Shown here: positions 8,516 through 16,853 of the stretch, piece by piece
How positions within the stretch are numbered: the first letter of the stretch is position 1
Layout: each line of letters begins with the position of its first letter
Program-made: the position numbers and the translations under genes
Notes under the pieces: model-generated
Seen by the model: the letters and a program-made list of their open reading frames with translations, nothing else
What the model was told of the DNA's origin: nothing
Databases searched by the model: none
From: an uncultured Verrucomicrobiota bacterium
GTDB lineage: Bacteria; Verrucomicrobiota; Kiritimatiellia; SS1-B-03-39; UBA6053
Direction: 5' to 3'
Length of the DNA stretch: 33,148 nucleotides
NCBI GenBank assembly: GCA_937127435.1
Contig: CAKZLZ010000226.1
Coordinates: 1 to 33,148, forward strand

Positions 8516-8543
8516 TCCCACTCTCCGGAGTGGGATTTTTTTT
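8516..8543 (+). terminator. Rho-independent terminator after tRNA-Tyr
   Basis: TCCCACTC (8516-8523) pairs perfectly with GAGTGGGA (8528-8535) around a TCCG loop, followed by eight T's. It separates the tRNA transcript from the downstream efflux operon. Confidence 0.9.
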
Positions 8544-8555
8544 GGAATAATTTCA

Positions 8556-8583
8556 AGGGTTTGTGATTTTTCTTCCGTTGAAG
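8556..8583 (+). promoter_or_regulatory. Putative ECF-sigma promoter, copy 1 (Cus-like operon)
   Basis: AGGGTTT (8556-8562), 13 bp, then CGTTGAAG (8576-8583). The same words with the same 13-bp spacing occur upstream of 16242 and of the sigma-factor operon (minus strand, 25780-25753). A repeated two-box motif with this geometry fits -35/-10 elements of an ECF promoter. The predicted start would fall at or near ATG 8589, implying a leaderless or nearly leaderless transcript. Confidence 0.65.
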
Positions 8584-8588
8584 ATGTC

Positions 8589-9887
8589 ATGACCACATTT
8601 TTTCAACGAATCCTAGGTGTATTTGTGCTTTGCGCATCCTTTTGGGGATCTGATTTATTTGCCTCAGAACCGTTCACGGGTGATTCATTACCTGAGTACC
8701 TAGCGCGTGCCTTGGATGTTCATCCCGGGGTCGGGGCCGCTGAAAAGCGATATCAGGCGGCTAAACTGCGTGCTCCTCAGGTTTCGGCCCTTCCGGACCC
8801 CATGCTGCAGGTCACGCATTTTGTCGAGAGCGTTCAGACACGGACGGGACCTCAGGAGAACATCCTGGTGCTGAACCAGCGTTTCCCCTGGTTTGGGACT
8901 TTGGACCATAAAGAAAAAGCTGCCACTGCGGAGGCGGAAGCGCTCTGGTACGATGTCCAGCAACAACAGCTGAACCTTATTCGTGACCTTTCGGAAGCGT
9001 TTTATGAATATGGCTACACCCGTGAGGCACTGGAGCTTACGGGTCGGCACCTGGGTTATTTGAGCGAGTGGGAACCGGTAGTGGAAACCAGGGTAAAAAC
9101 CGGGGGGAATTTGAATGAACTTTTAAGGCTAAAGGTCGAAATCGGGAAACTGAATGATTCATTGCAATCGTTGAAACAGCAACGAATCCGTCAGTCGGCC
9201 CGCCTGGCGGAAATGCTGGCGCTTCAAACAGATGACCTGCTTCCCTGGCCGGAAATAAGCACGCCTGCGCCGGTCGAAGTTCCATCGGGTGAGCCGTTGG
9301 ATGCATGGCTGGAACAACAGAATCCGGATCTGCTGAAACTGCAGTCGCGGATCCACCGGGCTGAGGCTTTACAGGAAGTCGCCAAGTTAAAAAGCTATCC
9401 TGATTTTGTGGTGGGAGCGAATTATATTCAGGTCGGAGATCCGGTGACGGAGACGGCACCCCCGGACGGAGGAGAGGATGCCTGGGGAGTAACCGCAGCG
9501 GTGAGTATTCCCTTGCAGTTCGGTCGAAATAAAGCGGCCCGCGAAGAAGCATTTTCTGCCAGGGAGGAGGCCACAAAGGCATATGAACAGAAGCTGAATA
9601 TCCTGAGGGCTGACGTGCAGGCCGCAACCGCCGATTTGGCAGACGCCCGGAGGCGCATAAAACTGTATGGAGAGGAATTGCTTCCCCTTGCCGACCAGGC
9701 GGTGAAAAATACCCGTACCGGCTATGAAGGTTCGCGGGCAACCCTTCTGGAACTCATCGACTCTGAGCGCAGCCAACTCGATTTACAACTACTGCATGAA
9801 CGTGCGGTCAGAGATGCCGCTCAACACCTGATTAAACTTAAAACCCTGCTGAATCTTCCCCCGGTGACTTATGAAACTGAAAAGTAA
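8589..9887 (+). CDS. cusC: CusC/TolC-family outer-membrane efflux channel
   Basis: 432 residues from ATG 8589. The open frame runs back into tRNA-Tyr, but those residues cannot be coding, and MTTFFQRILGVFVLCASFWG begins a signal peptide cleaved near LFA-SEP. The mature part is helix-rich with the two-fold OEP layout: first repeat to about residue 220, second repeat containing VTAAVSIPLQFGRNKAAREE and the closing TRTGYEGSRATLLELID. It forms the trimeric exit duct across the outer membrane for the adaptor and pump encoded next. Its stop overlaps the adaptor start by 17 bp. There is no Shine-Dalgarno site; the putative ECF promoter ends 5 bp before the ATG. Confidence 0.85.
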   Translation: MTTFFQRILGVFVLCASFWGSDLFASEPFTGDSLPEYLARALDVHPGVGAAEKRYQAAKLRAPQVSALPDPMLQVTHFVESVQTRTGPQENILVLNQRFPWFGTLDHKEKAATAEAEALWYDVQQQQLNLIRDLSEAFYEYGYTREALELTGRHLGYLSEWEPVVETRVKTGGNLNELLRLKVEIGKLNDSLQSLKQQRIRQSARLAEMLALQTDDLLPWPEISTPAPVEVPSGEPLDAWLEQQNPDLLKLQSRIHRAEALQEVAKLKSYPDFVVGANYIQVGDPVTETAPPDGGEDAWGVTAAVSIPLQFGRNKAAREEAFSAREEATKAYEQKLNILRADVQAATADLADARRRIKLYGEELLPLADQAVKNTRTGYEGSRATLLELIDSERSQLDLQLLHERAVRDAAQHLIKLKTLLNLPPVTYETEK

Positions 9888-11715
9888 AAACACCCTGTTT
9901 GCTGTCCTCATATTTTTAGTCGGACTTCTGTTGGGTCGATGTCTCGCTCCGGATGCTTCGTCCCAAGCTGAGACCGATCCTCATGCTGATCCTTCAGAAG
10001 CATCCACCGTCTGGACCTGCTCCATGCATCCACAGATACAACAACCCGAACCGGGGGATTGTCCGATTTGCGGGATGGATCTGATCCCGTTGGAGGAAGA
10101 CGACGGTGCGGAACTGGGGCCCCGTTCTTTGCAGATGAGTGAGCAGGCAAAAGCGCTGGCGGAAATTCAAACCACAGAGGTGGTTCGGGCCTTCCCCGAA
10201 GCAGACCTGCGTCTAGTGGGAAAACTGGCAGCTGATCAAACCAAAGAAAAATCACTCACCTCCCGTTTTCCGGCGAGGATAGATACCCTTTACGTGAATT
10301 ACAGCGGTATCTCTGTAAAAAAGGGGGAACACCTTGCAGAAGTCTACAGTCCCGAGCTGCTCAGTGCGCAGCAGGAATTGTTGACTGCACACCGAGCGGA
10401 CCCGAAGAGTTCCATTACCTTGGCGGCCAGGGAGAAATTACGTCTTTGGGATTTATTACCTGAGCAGATTAACGAAATCCTTGAGCGGGGTGAAGCCCGT
10501 GATCAGTTTGTCTTGCGTGCACCCGTGGGAGGAATTGTCACCGAAAAACAAGTTGAAGAGGGCAGTTACGTGACGACCGGACAGCCTTTATTCCGAATCG
10601 TGGACTTAAGTCAGCTGTGGTTGAACATGGATGCCTATGAATCTGATTTAACCTGGTTACGCTATGGTCAGGATGTGGCATTTTCCGTGGAGGCTTTTCC
10701 GGGCGAAAGCTTTCATGGCCGGATTTCTTTTATTCATCCGGAGGTCGATCAGAAAACCAGAACCGTGGCGGTACGGGTAAATGTGCCCAACCCTGAAGGG
10801 AAGCTCAAACCGGGTATGTTTGCAAAAGGAAAAGTGACTGTACAATTGGCGGAAGAAGGAAAGGTATTCGAACCGGCTCTTTCCGGCAAATGGATCAGTC
10901 CCATGCATCCCGAAGTGGTAAAAGATGGACCCGGAAGCTGCGATGTATGTGGGATGGATTTGGTGCCAGCGGAGGAGTTGGGGTACGTCAATCCGGTGTT
11001 GGATTCCGCACCGCTGCTGATCCCTGCCTCTGCGGTGCTGAGAACAGGAAAACGAGCAGTCGTCTATGTCGAAAAACGTGATGCGGACCAACCCACCTAC
11101 GAGGGCCGTGAGATTGCTTTGGGACCCAAGGCTGGCGATGTTTATGTTGTAGCCTCCGGGTTACAGGCGGGTGAACGGGTGGTCACCCACGGGGCCTTCA
11201 AAATCGATTCCGCCCTCCAGATTCAGGCAAAACCCAGTATGATGAATCCTGAAGGCGGCGGACCTGCTACCGGTCAACATCACGGAGGAATGACCCTGCC
11301 GGATACGGCTCAACCCATGCTGATGATCGATCAAGAAGCTGCGAAAGAAATCTTACCCGTCTACCTCGAACTACAGAAGGCGCTGGCCAATGATGATTTT
11401 GAAACCGCGCAGGCCCAGGTAAAAGCCATGATGGCAGTCACCGGGCACGAAGGGGAGCTTGCGGAATTTGTTCACAGCATGCTGAATGCATCAAACCTGG
11501 ATGCGTTACGTCTTCCATATTTTGAGCAGCTCTCCATGGCGATGATTGATTCCCTGAAGGAGCCGGCGGCCTCTCTTTACCGCATGCACTGTCCCATGGC
11601 CAATGAGGATAAAGGAGCGGATTGGCTGCAGGCGTCAGACCAACTGAGGAACCCCTACTTTGGGGACATGATGCTGAAATGCGGGGAAGTAAAAGCGACA
11701 ATTGGAGGGGAATAA
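9871..11715 (+). CDS. cusB: CusB-like RND periplasmic adaptor with two heavy-metal-binding domains and a DUF3347 domain
   Basis: 614 residues, much longer than the ~400 usual for CusB. An N-terminal membrane anchor (about 9-24) is followed by heavy-metal-binding domain 1 (about 48-76, CSMHPQ...CPICGMDLIP), the lipoyl/hairpin/beta-barrel adaptor core (about 100-335), a second heavy-metal-binding domain (about 340-368, SPMHPE...CDVCGMDLVP), the membrane-proximal domain (about 375-445) and a C-terminal DUF3347 domain (about 490-614, with HCPMA and MMLKCG). The Met/Cys/His motifs point to Cu(I)/Ag(I) delivery to the pump. The DUF3347 portion resembles the free protein at 16242. The start overlaps the channel gene. 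The pump gene follows only after an inserted element. Confidence 0.9.
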   Translation: MKLKSKNTLFAVLIFLVGLLLGRCLAPDASSQAETDPHADPSEASTVWTCSMHPQIQQPEPGDCPICGMDLIPLEEDDGAELGPRSLQMSEQAKALAEIQTTEVVRAFPEADLRLVGKLAADQTKEKSLTSRFPARIDTLYVNYSGISVKKGEHLAEVYSPELLSAQQELLTAHRADPKSSITLAAREKLRLWDLLPEQINEILERGEARDQFVLRAPVGGIVTEKQVEEGSYVTTGQPLFRIVDLSQLWLNMDAYESDLTWLRYGQDVAFSVEAFPGESFHGRISFIHPEVDQKTRTVAVRVNVPNPEGKLKPGMFAKGKVTVQLAEEGKVFEPALSGKWISPMHPEVVKDGPGSCDVCGMDLVPAEELGYVNPVLDSAPLLIPASAVLRTGKRAVVYVEKRDADQPTYEGREIALGPKAGDVYVVASGLQAGERVVTHGAFKIDSALQIQAKPSMMNPEGGGPATGQHHGGMTLPDTAQPMLMIDQEAAKEILPVYLELQKALANDDFETAQAQVKAMMAVTGHEGELAEFVHSMLNASNLDALRLPYFEQLSMAMIDSLKEPAASLYRMHCPMANEDKGADWLQASDQLRNPYFGDMMLKCGEVKATIGGE

Positions 11716-11719
11716 GGTT

Positions 11720-12313
11720 GGCCACAAAAAGGCACGAAAAGAATACCGCCCCTATAACCCCGTTCTGGAAAGATGAAAATTTATTTAAATAATCGCGGAA
11801 AATATTCATTTGGTTTCTTTCAGGTAAATGAAAATAAACCAAAGGAATATGATATGAATAAAGATCAATTAAATTTTCTGTGTAATGAAGTGAGGGTAAG
11901 TGGATATGACCTACATCGATATCTCAAGCATGGTCATCTCGAAAAAGTCTATGAGAATGGATTAGCAAACCGTCTTCAAAAAAAAGGTTTTATGGTTTCT
12001 CAACAATTCCCGGTTCAAGTCACAGATGAGGATGGCAGCGTTTTAGGTGACTTGAAAGCCGACATCTTGGTAGAAAACGAACTCCTTATTGAACTTAAAG
12101 CCGTTGAAACCATTCACGCGGCTCATGTAGCCCAGCTTCTCGGTTACTTGCGAGCTACACGACTTCAATATGGTCTACTCATCAACTTTGGATCCCCTCA
12201 CTTTTCAATCAAACGCTACATACTCGACTAAAAACCACATGAATGTCCTACATAAAAATTTGTTTCGAAACGGGGTTATAGGGGTGGCATTCTTTTCGTG
12301 CCTCTTTGTGGCC
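11720..12313. mobile_element. TIR element copy A, carrying a GxxExxY gene
   Basis: Terminal inverted repeats 11720-11764 and 12269-12313 (45 bp, starting GGCCACAAA and reaching CCCCTATAACCCCGTT) match at about 41-42 of 45 positions. The 594-bp unit contains one gene (11854-12231). Two shorter relatives with the same ends but no gene lie at 15983-16127 and 24064-24223. No clear target-site duplication is visible. It sits between the adaptor and pump genes of the Cus-like operon. Confidence 0.8.
11854..12231 (+). CDS. GxxExxY family protein (PD-(D/E)xK-like fold)
   Basis: 125 residues, the usual family size. The name-giving motif is GHLEKVY, followed by a D...(E)LK core (LKADILVEN, LLIELKAVE) as in PD-(D/E)xK nuclease-like folds, and a C-terminal LRATRLQYGLLINFGSP typical of the family. 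The biochemical role is not established. ATG 11854 has an AAAGGA site 8 bp upstream; the frame is open from 11773, but the extra 27 residues are unconvincing. The gene is the sole cargo of an inverted-repeat element and is more AT-rich than the flanking metal genes, which marks it as an insertion and not part of the efflux machinery. Confidence 0.88.
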   Translation: MNKDQLNFLCNEVRVSGYDLHRYLKHGHLEKVYENGLANRLQKKGFMVSQQFPVQVTDEDGSVLGDLKADILVENELLIELKAVETIHAAHVAQLLGYLRATRLQYGLLINFGSPHFSIKRYILD

Positions 12314-12324
12314 AAAAAAATATC

Positions 12325-15300
12325 ATGATCAACAAACTCATACGCTTCTGTCTGGAAAATAAACTCGTCGTCTTTCTCTTCACGGTCGGGCTGGTGGTGT
12401 GGGGCCTGATGGTGGCACCCTTTGACTGGGAGTTTGACAATCTACCCCGGGACCCGGTTCCCGTAGACGCCATTCCCGATATCGGAGAGAACCAGCAGAT
12501 CGTATTCACGGAATGGATGGGCCGGTCACCTCAGGATATTGAAGACCAGATCACCTACCCACTCACCACCGCTCTTTTAGGAATCCCGGAGGTGAAAACC
12601 ATCCGTAGTTATTCCATGTTTGGGTTCTCCTCAATCTATATCATTTTTAACGAGGATGCGGAGTTTTACTGGACCCGAAGCCGTATTCTGGAGAAACTGA
12701 ACAGTCTTCCCTCCGGCACACTGCCTCAAAGTGTCGCTCCGACGCTGGGACCGGATGCCACTGCACTGGGTCAGGTCTTTTGGTATACCCTGGAGGGGAT
12801 GGACACCGAAGGTAATACCACCGGTGGCTGGGATCTTCAGGAGTTGCGCACGGTGCAGGACTGGTATGTGCGTTATGCCCTGCAGGGAGTAGACGGTGTG
12901 GCTGAAGTAGCCTCAATCGGCGGCTATGTGAAGGAATACCAGATCGATGTGGATCCGGATGCCCTCCGGAGTTATGATGTATCCTTGCATGACGTTTACG
13001 ATGCCGTTCGCAACAGCAATCTGGACGTGGGGGCACGCAGCATCGAAATTAATTCGGTTGAATATGTTATACGGGGGATTGGGTTTTTGAAAAACCTGGA
13101 GGATCTGCGTCAAACGGTGGTGACGCAGCATGACAATATCCCGATCACTCTGGATCAGGTGGCGCAAATCCAGTTCGGCCCGGCCCTTCGACGCGGAGCC
13201 TTGGATAAAGCCGGAGCGGAAGCCGTTGGCGGGGTAGTGGTCACCCGATACGGAGAAAATCCACTGGCCACCATTCAGCGGGTGAAAGAGAAGGTCGCGG
13301 AAATCTCAGCCGGGTTGCCAAAGAAGACCTTGGAAGATGGAACCGTGAGTCAGGTACAGGTGGTTCCTTTTTATGACCGTACCGGTTTGATTCATGAAAC
13401 CTTGGGTACGCTGGAGAGTGCGGTGCGTCAGCAAATTCTGGTGACCGTTATTGTCGTGGTGCTCATGATCCTGAACTTACGATCTGCCGCCCTGATTTCC
13501 GGAATTCTGCCGCTTGCGGTTCTCTTCTCTTTCATTGGGATGAAGCTCTTCGGGGTGGATGCGAATGTGGTGGCGCTTTCAGGGATTGCGATTGCCATCG
13601 GCACCATTGTGGACATGGGGGTGGTGATCATTGAGAATATTTTGAAACATTTGGATGAGGCAGACCCGGAGGAATCCCGGCTGGAAGTGGTGTACCGTGC
13701 GAGTTCCGAAGTGGGAGGGGCGATCACCACTGCGGTGGCAACCACCATTATCAGTTTCCTGCCGGTGTTCACTATGGTGGCTGCGGAAGGTAAACTCTTC
13801 AAACCGCTGGCCTACACCAAGACCTTTGCTTTGGTGGGATCTATTGTACTCGCGCTCACGGTGATTCCACCACTGGCGAACCTCGTGTTGAGAAGGGAAA
13901 ACCACAAAAAGCACATAAAACACAAAAAAATACGGGTAGGATTCCGGTGGCTGGTTTTGTGCCTTTCTGTGCTTTTTGTGGTGATCCTCCTGGCAAGAGA
14001 CTGGATGCCGCTGGGTCCTGAATTCATCACCCATAATCTGATTTTTGTCATACTGAGTGTGGGTGGATTTCTGGCCTTGATTCAGGGCTTTGTGCATGTG
14101 TACCCCTGGCTATTGGCACGGGTGCTGAAAGTGAAAACAATCTTCCTCAGCCTTTGTTTTTTGATCGTTACCTTTGGCTTCAGCATCTGGCTGGGATGGT
14201 CTACCGTCTTTTCCTGGATGCCGGGGTTTGTGCAACGTTCAGACTGGTTTGTATCCATATCCCACGCGGTTCCCGGACTGGGCAAAGAGTTTATGCCGGA
14301 TCTGGATGAAGGGTCCTTTTTGCTGATGCCGACGACCATGCCGCATGCCTCAATTGGTGAGGTGATGGATGTGATGCGCAAACAGGATATGGCCATTCAA
14401 GCGATTCCTGAAGTGGAAAGTGCAGTGGGAAAACTGGGGCGTGTGGAGAGTCCACTGGACCCGGCACCCATCTCTATGATCGAAACCATCATCTCTTATA
14501 AAACGGAATACATCAGTGATGAGAGTGGAAAGATCCTACCCTTTGCATTTGATGAAACTGCAGATGATTTTCAGCGTGATAAAAACGGAGAACTGATTCC
14601 GGACAGCAGGGGTCGGCCCTACCGTCAGTGGCGGGAGAAGATCCAAAGTCCGGATGATATCTGGGAGGAAATTATCAAAGCAGCCAAAGTGCCAGGGGCC
14701 ACCTCCGCACCCAAACTTCAACCCATTGCGGCAAGAATCGTAATGCTGCAGAGTGGGATGCGCGCCCCCATGGGAATGAAAGTCTATGGCCCGGACCTTG
14801 AAACCCTGGAAAGCGTGGCCCTCGACATGGAGCGCATGCTCAAACAGGTTCCTTCCATCAAAGCAGAAGCTGTATTCGCCGACCGGGTGGTGGGAAAGCC
14901 GTATCTGGAAATCGAAATCGACCGTGAAGCGATTGCACGTTACGGCATAAAAATAAAAACGGTACAAGACGTGATCGAGGTGGCTATTGGCGGCAAACCG
15001 CTGACCCAGACGGTGGAAGGACGGGAACGGTACCCGGTGCGCGTGCGGTATATGCGGGAGCTGCGGGATACTTTTGAAGATATTGAAAACATCCTCATTG
15101 CAGCCCCTGATGGCGCGCAGATTCCTCTCAAGGAATTGGCGCGGATTGAGTATGTGCGCGGTCCGCAGGTCATCAAAAGTGAAGATACCTTTTTGGTGGG
15201 CTATGTGATTTTCGACAAAGTGGACGGTTTTGCCGAAGTGGAAGTGGTGGAGCAGGCGCAGGAATTCTTACAATCCAGGATCGCATCCGGAGAGTTGGTG

Positions 15301-15948
15301 ATCCCATCCGGGGTGAGTTATCAGTTCACCGGGAGCTACGAAAATCAGGTCCGTGCGGAAAAACGTTTATCCATCGTGCTGCCCCTGGCGCTGTTTGCGA
15401 TCTGGCTGATCCTGTACTTCCAATTCAAACGCATCCCGGAAACGCTCATGGTCTTCACCGGCATCCTCTTTGCCTGGTCCGGTGGTTTTATCATGCTCTG
15501 GTTTTACGGACAGGATTGGTTCTTAAACTTCAGCATCTTCGATCATAATTTGAGGGATCTCTTTCAGATCGGCACCATCAACCTCAGTGTGGCGGTGTGG
15601 GTGGGCTTCCTCGCCCTGTTCGGAATTGCCACGGATGACGGGGTGATCTTTTGCACCTACTTGCAGCAGACTTTCAAAGCGGAAACCCCGAAAACCATTG
15701 AAGAAATCCGGCGCGCCACGGTTCATGCCGGTTCGAGAAGAATTCGTCCCGCGATGATGACCAGTGCCACCACGATTCTGGCTTTGTTACCGGTGCTCAC
15801 CTCTACCGGGCGCGGCTCGGATATCATGGTGCCCATGGCCATCCCATCCTTTGGCGGCATGGTCCTCGCAGTCACCACTGCCTTTGTCGTGCCCTCTCTC
15901 TATTGCGGAGCAGCTGAACTATCCGCACGATTTAAGTCCAGGCAATAA
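12325..15948 (+). CDS. cusA: CusA-like heavy-metal RND efflux pump
   Basis: 1207 residues from ATG 12325 (a GTG at 12298 lies inside the element's right repeat). RND layout: TM1 near residues 12-30, first periplasmic loop starting PVDAIPDIGENQ, TM2-6 with the proton-relay segment AIAIGTIVDMGVVIIENI, then the second periplasmic loop (EFMPDLDEGSFLLMPTTMPH, IGGKPLTQTVEGRERYPV) and TM8-12. Features shared with CusA suggest Cu(I)/Ag(I) export. It is ~150 residues longer than E. coli CusA because of an extended TM6-TM7 region (about 515-650) and a charged loop near 740-790. A palindromic repeat lies inside the gene at 13901-13982, in frame. No good Shine-Dalgarno site precedes it; the inserted element ends 11 bp upstream. 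Confidence 0.9.
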   Translation: MINKLIRFCLENKLVVFLFTVGLVVWGLMVAPFDWEFDNLPRDPVPVDAIPDIGENQQIVFTEWMGRSPQDIEDQITYPLTTALLGIPEVKTIRSYSMFGFSSIYIIFNEDAEFYWTRSRILEKLNSLPSGTLPQSVAPTLGPDATALGQVFWYTLEGMDTEGNTTGGWDLQELRTVQDWYVRYALQGVDGVAEVASIGGYVKEYQIDVDPDALRSYDVSLHDVYDAVRNSNLDVGARSIEINSVEYVIRGIGFLKNLEDLRQTVVTQHDNIPITLDQVAQIQFGPALRRGALDKAGAEAVGGVVVTRYGENPLATIQRVKEKVAEISAGLPKKTLEDGTVSQVQVVPFYDRTGLIHETLGTLESAVRQQILVTVIVVVLMILNLRSAALISGILPLAVLFSFIGMKLFGVDANVVALSGIAIAIGTIVDMGVVIIENILKHLDEADPEESRLEVVYRASSEVGGAITTAVATTIISFLPVFTMVAAEGKLFKPLAYTKTFALVGSIVLALTVIPPLANLVLRRENHKKHIKHKKIRVGFRWLVLCLSVLFVVILLARDWMPLGPEFITHNLIFVILSVGGFLALIQGFVHVYPWLLARVLKVKTIFLSLCFLIVTFGFSIWLGWSTVFSWMPGFVQRSDWFVSISHAVPGLGKEFMPDLDEGSFLLMPTTMPHASIGEVMDVMRKQDMAIQAIPEVESAVGKLGRVESPLDPAPISMIETIISYKTEYISDESGKILPFAFDETADDFQRDKNGELIPDSRGRPYRQWREKIQSPDDIWEEIIKAAKVPGATSAPKLQPIAARIVMLQSGMRAPMGMKVYGPDLETLESVALDMERMLKQVPSIKAEAVFADRVVGKPYLEIEIDREAIARYGIKIKTVQDVIEVAIGGKPLTQTVEGRERYPVRVRYMRELRDTFEDIENILIAAPDGAQIPLKELARIEYVRGPQVIKSEDTFLVGYVIFDKVDGFAEVEVVEQAQEFLQSRIASGELVIPSGVSYQFTGSYENQVRAEKRLSIVLPLALFAIWLILYFQFKRIPETLMVFTGILFAWSGGFIMLWFYGQDWFLNFSIFDHNLRDLFQIGTINLSVAVWVGFLALFGIATDDGVIFCTYLQQTFKAETPKTIEEIRRATVHAGSRRIRPAMMTSATTILALLPVLTSTGRGSDIMVPMAIPSFGGMVLAVTTAFVVPSLYCGAAELSARFKSRQ
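13901..13982. repeat. CCACAAA-type palindromic repeat inside the RND pump gene
   Basis: Arms 13901-13928 and 13955-13982 (28 bp, ACCACAAAAAGCACA...) are inverted copies with about 3 mismatches. The insert is read in frame as Lys/His-rich HKKHIKHKK, then a hydrophobic stretch ending VLFVVI. Relatives of this repeat lie in intergenic DNA at 22970-23050 and 24287-24367. Confidence 0.8.
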
Positions 15949-15982
15949 GGCCTTATCTTTGGGTCTGAATGTGGGATTTTTT

Positions 15983-16127
15983 GCCACAAAAAGGCACAAA
16001 AATTTTCACCCCTATAACCCCGATCCGGTATCTTTATTAAGCGAGGAATGGGAATAGCAGTATCTGTTTTTAAAAGGTTTCATAGCGGGGTTATAGGGGT
16101 GGAGTTTTTTTTGTGCCTTTTCGTGGC
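15983..16127. mobile_element. TIR element copy B (short, no gene)
   Basis: The ends 15983-16022 (GCCACAAAAAGGCACAAAAA... CCCCTATAACCCCG) and 16086-16127 are inverted repeats with few mismatches, the same as in the gene-bearing copy A. The 63-bp interior has no coding potential. It has the form of a MITE derived from, or mobilised by, the same source as copy A. Located 35 bp after the pump stop, it could also serve as a transcript end; the right arm includes eight T's. Confidence 0.8.
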
Positions 16128-16187
16128 TCTATGGCATTGCGTTTGCCCGATGACGGACCGGCTGGTTAAAAAAACAAAATCTTTTTG

Positions 16188-16215
16188 AGGGTTTCAGCTT
16201 GGAGAAGCGTTGAAA
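16188..16215 (+). promoter_or_regulatory. Putative ECF-sigma promoter, copy 3 (DUF3347 gene)
   Basis: AGGGTTT (16188-16194), 13 bp, CGTTGAAA (16208-16215). It has the same boxes and spacing as upstream of the Cus channel gene and of the sigma operon. Here the predicted start leaves a leader of about 20 nt with a GGAGAA ribosome-binding site, so the DUF3347 gene would have its own transcript. Confidence 0.65.
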
Positions 16216-16241
16216 GATAAAACAACCAACCGGAGAAAATT

Positions 16242-16787
16242 ATGAAATTATCTGTAAAAACTCTTATCGCGCTCACTCTGTTTTTAACCAGCAGCAGCCT
16301 TTTCGCCCATAGTGACGCCTTTACCCCTGCCTTTGTGGATAGTCTGGTTACTCCGTATCTGACCATACAGACGGCATTGGCATCCGATGACCTGCAAGCG
16401 GCACAAGCCGGAGCAAAGACCTTTGTGGAAGCCACAAAGAAAGCTCCGGAAGCGGAGGATGCACAGGCCCAAGCCGCAGCGTTGCGTGAACTGGCCGAAA
16501 AGATTGCTGCTGCCGAAGACCTGAAATCCGCGAGGGAAGCATTCTTTCCTCTTTCCACAGATTTAACCTCCATGGTGAAACATGTGGGAGTGAGTGACAA
16601 GCAACCCTTGTACACAGCCCATTGCCCCATGGCGTTTTCCGGGAAAGGTGGCGACTGGATCCAGTCCGACAAAACCATCGCCAATCCTTACTACGGATCC
16701 AAAATGCTGCGCTGTGGATCTGTGAAAAGTCAGTTGGCGGGAGAAAAGGCACCAGAGGAAGACGATCACTCCGGTCATCATCATTGA
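16242..16787 (+). CDS. Secreted DUF3347 protein, probable periplasmic copper-binding partner
   Basis: 181 residues. A signal peptide (about 1-22, ending LFAHS) is followed by a DUF3347 domain with paired helices, then HCPMAFSGKGGDWIQ and MLRCGSVK, the same H-C-P-M and M-L-[KR]-C-G motifs as in the C-terminus of the adaptor at 9871-11715. The C-terminus ends in DDHSGHHH, a likely metal-binding tail. It probably binds Cu/Ag in the periplasm and hands it to the adaptor or buffers it. ATG 16242 has GGAGAA upstream. It is separated from the pump gene by TIR element B and has its own putative ECF promoter. Confidence 0.85.
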   Translation: MKLSVKTLIALTLFLTSSSLFAHSDAFTPAFVDSLVTPYLTIQTALASDDLQAAQAGAKTFVEATKKAPEAEDAQAQAAALRELAEKIAAAEDLKSAREAFFPLSTDLTSMVKHVGVSDKQPLYTAHCPMAFSGKGGDWIQSDKTIANPYYGSKMLRCGSVKSQLAGEKAPEEDDHSGHHH

Positions 16788-16815
16788 TTCGGTAGATTGA
16801 AAATTTAGGGGTCCC

Positions 16816-16844
16816 TTGACAGAAAATCAATTCGGGACTATGAA
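16816..16844 (+). promoter_or_regulatory. Consensus-like sigma70 promoter of the Czc-like unit
   Basis: TTGACA (16816-16821), 17 bp, TATGAA (16839-16844). This is the best -35/-10 match in the window. A start near 16851 would lie about 3 nt before the GTG of the leader gene. Confidence 0.7.
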
Positions 16845-16853
16845 GTCACCGTT

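Noticed and set aside
8475..8588. Upstream extension of the channel gene to 8475
   Set aside because: It would be coding inside tRNA-Tyr and its terminator; the signal peptide begins at 8589.
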